From: Taeniopygia guttata
Lineage: Eukaryota > Chordata > Aves > Passeriformes > Estrildidae
Direction of reading: 5' to 3'
Assembly: GCF_048771995.1 (NCBI RefSeq)
Contig: NC_133032.1
Location: forward strand, 23,461,501-23,525,500
DNA length: 64,000 nucleotides
Shown here: positions 60,390 through 64,000 of the stretch, one piece after another
How the letters are laid out: the number at the start of each line of letters is the position of its first letter
How positions within the stretch are numbered: position 1 is the first letter of the stretch
The notes under the pieces: generated by a model
What the model was told of the DNA's origin: nothing
Databases searched by the model: none
Seen by the model: only the letters and a program-made list of their open reading frames with translations
Position numbers and translations under genes: made by a program

Positions 60390-61060
60390 ATTTCCACCTC
60401 AACTAAACAGTAGATTTTACTATGACAATTTTTAATTTGCAAAAGAAGTGATACTCAGGGCGCTACAAACCCAACAGGCTGAAGTTACCCCTTTTTGTCA
60501 AGTCAAAGAAACTCTCAATAATCTTACATTTCAAAGACGTTTATGACCTAACTTTGGTTCATTAGCACATAAGAAGATATTAATGACACAGAGTAATGAA
60601 ATGTAACAACTCCTTTAGTACTTTCTTATTATCTGCAGTTTGACAAGAGCTAGACTAGCAGCAGCTTTAACAGCATTTTGTAGCTGATGCTCACTAGGAA
60701 TGCCCCAAACCCAAAAAGGCATAATCCAAAAAGGTGAAGATGAAGCAAGGAATCAAAAAAAAGTTTATTGTAAATGTCAAATGAAGTATATCTGCCAATA
60801 AGGGCTTATTTTACAAAACAATGTGTGCATTGCACTGATCTTAACAACTACAAGGGTAGAACTTTAGAAGGAAAAGAAAACAATGCCCAGCTGTACCAGA
60901 TAGTTTTTAAACCTAAATATCTTGCTCTTCTAGACTTTAAAAACTATTTGTGAAGGAGGTATAATCCACAACTCAGGAAAATACTAATGTAATCTATCTT
61001 TAAGAAACAAAAATGAGCTATGTCCATGCAGAAAAGCAGAGTTAAATATCAACTGCTTTT
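60390..61060. promoter_or_regulatory. AT-rich candidate conserved non-coding block
   Basis: About 670 bases of AT-rich complex DNA have no open frame of 60 codons or more and several isolated CpGs (near 60460 and 60538). It holds TTTAATTTGCAAAAG and CATTAGCACATAAG words. It could hold one or more enhancers or be AT-rich background. Confidence 0.28.
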
Positions 61061-61199
61061 ATCTGAGTGCCTAAATGTAAAAATACTTAACCAGGATGCT
61101 ACCAACTATTACATTAAAACCCCATCATTTGTCTGCCAATACCAGTCAAGGTTAATTTCTTAGCTGAGCTTAAAAAAAAATCCCAAAAGATCAATAAAG

Positions 61200-61640
61200 G
61201 TGTAGGTGGAGAGGTTTAAAAAATAACTACTGGAAATGATGAGCCAAGATCTTTGGAACAACGTGTCCCTGCCTGAGGTACAGGCAGGCTGGTTTTTAGA
61301 TCAGTCACCTACAACTGTGGTGTCATAAAGTGGAAAAATACCACCGAGAGTCATTTTTAGCAAAGAACACCAACAGCTCCTCTCACATTCATATCCAGAG
61401 AAACTTCATTCCAGTTAGATTCATTGGCAAATTGTAAATTCTTATTTGACTTATCAGTCACAATTTTATATTGTTAATTCATATGTTCATTAGACAAATC
61501 CATTCCTCTAAGGTAATCGTTTAAGGTACTGCTGGCATGTGAACATGCACAAATGGATAATTCTTAATGACCTTCCCAACTGACATATTTTTGGCATCAG
61601 TTTTCTGTATCCTAATTTCAAGCTGCCTCTCTGGTGTTAT
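61200..61640. promoter_or_regulatory. AT-rich candidate conserved non-coding element with hairpin
   Basis: Complex AT-rich sequence contains a perfect hairpin-capable inverted repeat CCTGCCTG/CAGGCAGG at 61268-61288 with a 5-base loop. It also has TTGTTAATTCATATGTTCATTAG and TAATCG-type words. There is no open frame in it. The regulatory reading is inferred. Confidence 0.33.
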
Positions 61641-61920
61641 CGTAGGGCTGACTTCACTACACAGTCAAGGAGGACTTGCAATTGGAAGTTGTTAGTAATC
61701 TTGTTACCATCAGATATCAGCAGAACAAGGAACAATTCCAGTTCTCTCTCCCCTTGGATGAAACCCCTGTGTTTCCAGCTGCATAGGTCAGGCTTCATTT
61801 CAGCAGCCTTGAAGGAGGAAACATTCAATCAAACAATTTGACTAGATTTGTGACTTTTTCAGTATTTCCACAGTACATCATTTTTGCTCTGCAAATGCTT
61901 AGTGCAAAAAAAAAAGAAAG

Positions 61921-61980
61921 GGAAGTTGGAACTAGATGATCTTTAAGGTCCCTTCCAACCCAAACCATTCTATGATTCTG
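61921..61980 (+). mobile_element. CR1 LINE 3'-end fragment
   Basis: The 60-base segment reads GTTGGAACTAGATGATCTTT, then AAGGTCCCTTCCAACCCAA, then ACCATTCTATGATTCTG. This matches the extreme 3' untranslated end of avian CR1, including the terminal ATTCTATGATTCT repeat. It is a severely 5'-truncated, fairly young-looking copy. A short A-rich run (61905-61914) precedes it. Confidence 0.92.
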
Positions 61981-62868
61981 GGAAATTAAATTAAATAAAG
62001 GTCATCCCAGGCTACTGTTCTGGCAGCTGCTCTGCACTTTGCCCTCCCATAAGGCCAGGAGTGGTGCAAGTAAACCACAGACCAGTGGAGATACAGCTTA
62101 GCTGTCATCTCTTTCAGGGGTTTGATGTAGGAGCTCATGAGAATACCTGTGGGTGGACCCTGCCCTGGCTGTGCTCACCAGGTTTGCAGCGCAATTAGGT
62201 CAAGTACCAGAAAATCCAAGAATGTTTTCCATATTCTCAGCCTGAGAGGTGGTATTTGCCCAGCTGAATGACCATTATTCACATTAGTACCCAAACTTCA
62301 GAAGACTCTGGACCAATGCTATCCCTGCTGAGGCTGTTTGCTGTCTCTCTCCATCCCCAGCCTAACACTCTTAGTGCCGCTCATCCAGCACCATGAGAAG
62401 GGGAAAAACACGGCATTGTCTTAAATACATGGTTCTCAGGGTTTCCAGCATTTCCACAGTGCTTCCTAGAGCAGATCCAGACAAGGAAAGGGAAATTTCT
62501 GGCATTTCCCAGAGCATATAAGAGCAAGAAGAAATATGCTGGGAAAAGATGGGTTAGACAGTGCTGCCGTCCACTGAGGTTTGGCAGCTGACTTCTGTGA
62601 GTTGGGAGGCAGGCTGGGAAGGGAGTGAGGTGCAACAGGGAAGAGAGCAAAGCTCCAGGAAAGAGCCCTTCCCCAGCTGGTGGCCAAAGCAGGCAGCAGC
62701 CCCTCACAAAGGAGCCGCTGTGGCCAGGGGCTGTGGGTCGCAGTGGAAGCTGCAAGGCGTGTGTGCAGCCTGTGCCCTCCATGCCTGCCCTGCTGCAGTC
62801 AGTGCCCAGCTGACACCCAAAAATCAAAGAAAAGAGTTTGCATCCCTTCCTCAAAAGCACAGCTCGGG
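61981..62868. other. Non-coding stretch, no gene recognised
   Basis: Mixed DNA. The 174-codon minus frame (62381-62905) and its overlapping plus frames have no recognisable domain and are treated as chance. Confidence 0.5.
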
Positions 62869-62869
62869 T

Positions 62870-63010
62870 TGCAAATCCAAATGTATGGGCAAAATGTAAA
62901 TGCATTGTGACAAGCTGTACGGGGAATCAAAACAAGGAACAAGGAGCGTATGTTTCTTTTAGAGAAATGTCCTTTATCTCGCAGACAGAATGAAGTGTGT
63001 GGCATTCAAA
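62870..63010. promoter_or_regulatory. Candidate element with octamer/SOX-like motif
   Basis: The segment has an octamer-like ATGTAAATGCATTGTG at 62894-62909 (POU octamer variant directly followed by a SOX-like CATTGTG), then complex sequence with isolated CpGs. Adjacent OCT and SOX sites are a known enhancer arrangement. The inference is weak without conservation data. Confidence 0.28.
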
Positions 63011-63054
63011 TGTTAAGATTTTTACACACTTTCATGAAATACTAAAGAGAAACC

Positions 63055-63097
63055 AAAAAAAAAAAAAGAAAGAAAGAAAAAAAAAGAAAAAAGAAAG
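63055..63097. repeat. A-rich (AAAG)n microsatellite
   Basis: A run of 13 A is followed by GAAA and AAAAAG units. The plus strand is purely A and G over about 40 bases. Confidence 0.88.
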
Positions 63098-63289
63098 CAA
63101 CAAGAAAATAACCCAAGTCCATGTCACTTCTCAGCTAGTTTGGTTATTGCTGCTCCTGAGTACTGTAACATATGCACTTTCCCTTTTGAAAATGTATCAA
63201 AGTTGTTATTTTGGGGGTGGGATAAACTCTTACCCATGCATATCTTATGTTTTGAAGCCAAGAATGCTTAAGAACCTGCTCTGGATCCG

Positions 63290-63600
63290 CACATCAGATG
63301 CATAAGTGATTAGTGACAAGTGACACAGAAACAGAGAATGTGCTGTGTTACAATGAATAATAAACACGCGCAATTTATGCAGGCAGAGCGAGCGAGGAGA
63401 TGGCATCCTGCACTTTTTCCATATAAATAATGTGAATCTCTCGGCAATGAAGCCAGGCCGACCAGGGAGTTTCTCCAGCCCGCCAGCCACGCAAACCGGC
63501 AGGAGAGAGCAGGAGGAGGGGTCACCCACCAACAGGGCTGCTCCTGGCTTATGGGCCATCACAGAATGAACTGGTGGCCAATAATAGTCTCGCAACTAGA
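63290..63600. promoter_or_regulatory. Candidate conserved non-coding element with CpGs
   Basis: Complex sequence contains AATAATAAACACGCGCAATT near 63354-63373, a CCATATAAATAATG word near 63419, a GCGAGCGAG run and several retained CpGs. The 116-codon minus frame (63245-63595) resembles no known protein. A regulatory element is more likely than coding, at low certainty. Confidence 0.33.
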
Positions 63601-64000
63601 ATCACTACAGAAATAAAATTCACAGTGGGCACAATTTTTCACTCTCTGGGAGAAAGGAGCTTTTAGGTAAAAGGTAAAAATTTACTGGAAAACACTCACA
63701 TGATTTTCTATTTCTTGCGTTTCAGGAGGCATCACTACAGTGATAGAATTAGTGGTGCTTCTCTGGAAAAAAAAAATATTTTAATGAAAAAACTTGATTT
63801 TTACATGAAATTTCTCCAGGAAAGGCAAGTACATGTCCCTGGGAGACTGTCAGGGCTGAAGAGATCTGACAGCAGGGGTTTCTGAAGGGCCATGGTGTAC
63901 CTCACCACTCCTGCATTCTCCATAAGCAAAATCACACACAACACCAAAAAGTCCCCCAAATTCCAAAGCCAGCCAGTCATTCATCCTCATTCCAGTATAT
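63601..64000. other. Non-coding DNA at window edge, nothing recognised
   Basis: Mixed AT-moderate DNA with a 61-codon plus frame (63700-63885) that has no recognisable product. The window ends without a gene. Confidence 0.5.

Noticed and set aside
62381..62905. 174-codon minus-strand open frame
   Set aside because: Overlapped by three plus-strand frames; no domain.
1..64000. Endogenous retrovirus, CRISPR array or bacterial-type operon
   Set aside because: No paired LTRs, no regularly spaced direct repeats and no tightly packed co-directional genes were seen anywhere.

Overview
This window looks like nuclear DNA from a bird. Three dispersed repeats carry the hallmarks of avian CR1 LINEs (3' ends finishing in ATTCTRTGATTCT-type repeats, or their reverse complement). 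I see no Alu, L1, bacterial operon, phage or plasmid features. I cannot name the species or chromosome.

I find no protein-coding gene that I can support. The open reading frames present (up to about 220 codons) fall mainly in G+C-richer, stop-poor stretches. None shows a recognisable domain or convincing splice structure, and many overlap open frames on the opposite strand. The only recognisable protein-like reading is the C-terminal relic of a CR1 ORF2 near 29.3-29.5 kb. I saw no tRNA, rRNA, known microRNA, CRISPR array or retroviral LTR. The window is best read as intergenic or intronic DNA.

Layout: 1-8.7 kb is mostly featureless, with two AT-rich blocks (about 0.65-0.97 and 1.85-2.32 kb) that have the texture of conserved non-coding elements (CNEs). 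Further CNE-like blocks, often carrying homeodomain, POU or Hox-type motifs and sometimes CpG-bearing, lie near 8.74-8.97, 12.1-12.5, 16.1-17.3, 21.8-22.5, 24.4-24.7, 26.5-27.0, 32.0-33.0, 41.4-41.7, 45.6-46.9, 48.1-49.3, 52.2-52.9, 53.8-54.8, 57.9-58.2, 59.3-59.5, 60.4-61.6 and 62.9-63.5 kb. They become denser after 45 kb. CpG-island-like patches occur at 28.85-29.08, 52.03-52.62 and 59.57-59.73 kb. CR1 copies lie at 17.68-17.77 (minus), 29.30-29.60 (plus) and 61.92-61.98 kb (plus).

The most plausible overall role is a cis-regulatory landscape around a developmental gene outside the window. This is an inference from texture and motifs; no alignment was possible. The strongest single signal is a run of three consecutive inverted repeats at 52330-52387, beside a CpG-dense patch. 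Other local structures worth checking are a palindrome plus spaced direct repeat at 26685-26766, a hairpin plus tandem repeat at 41631-41681, and a 13-bp inverted repeat enclosing a tandem duplication at 42905-42972. I did not find convincing evidence of a new multi-gene biological system.
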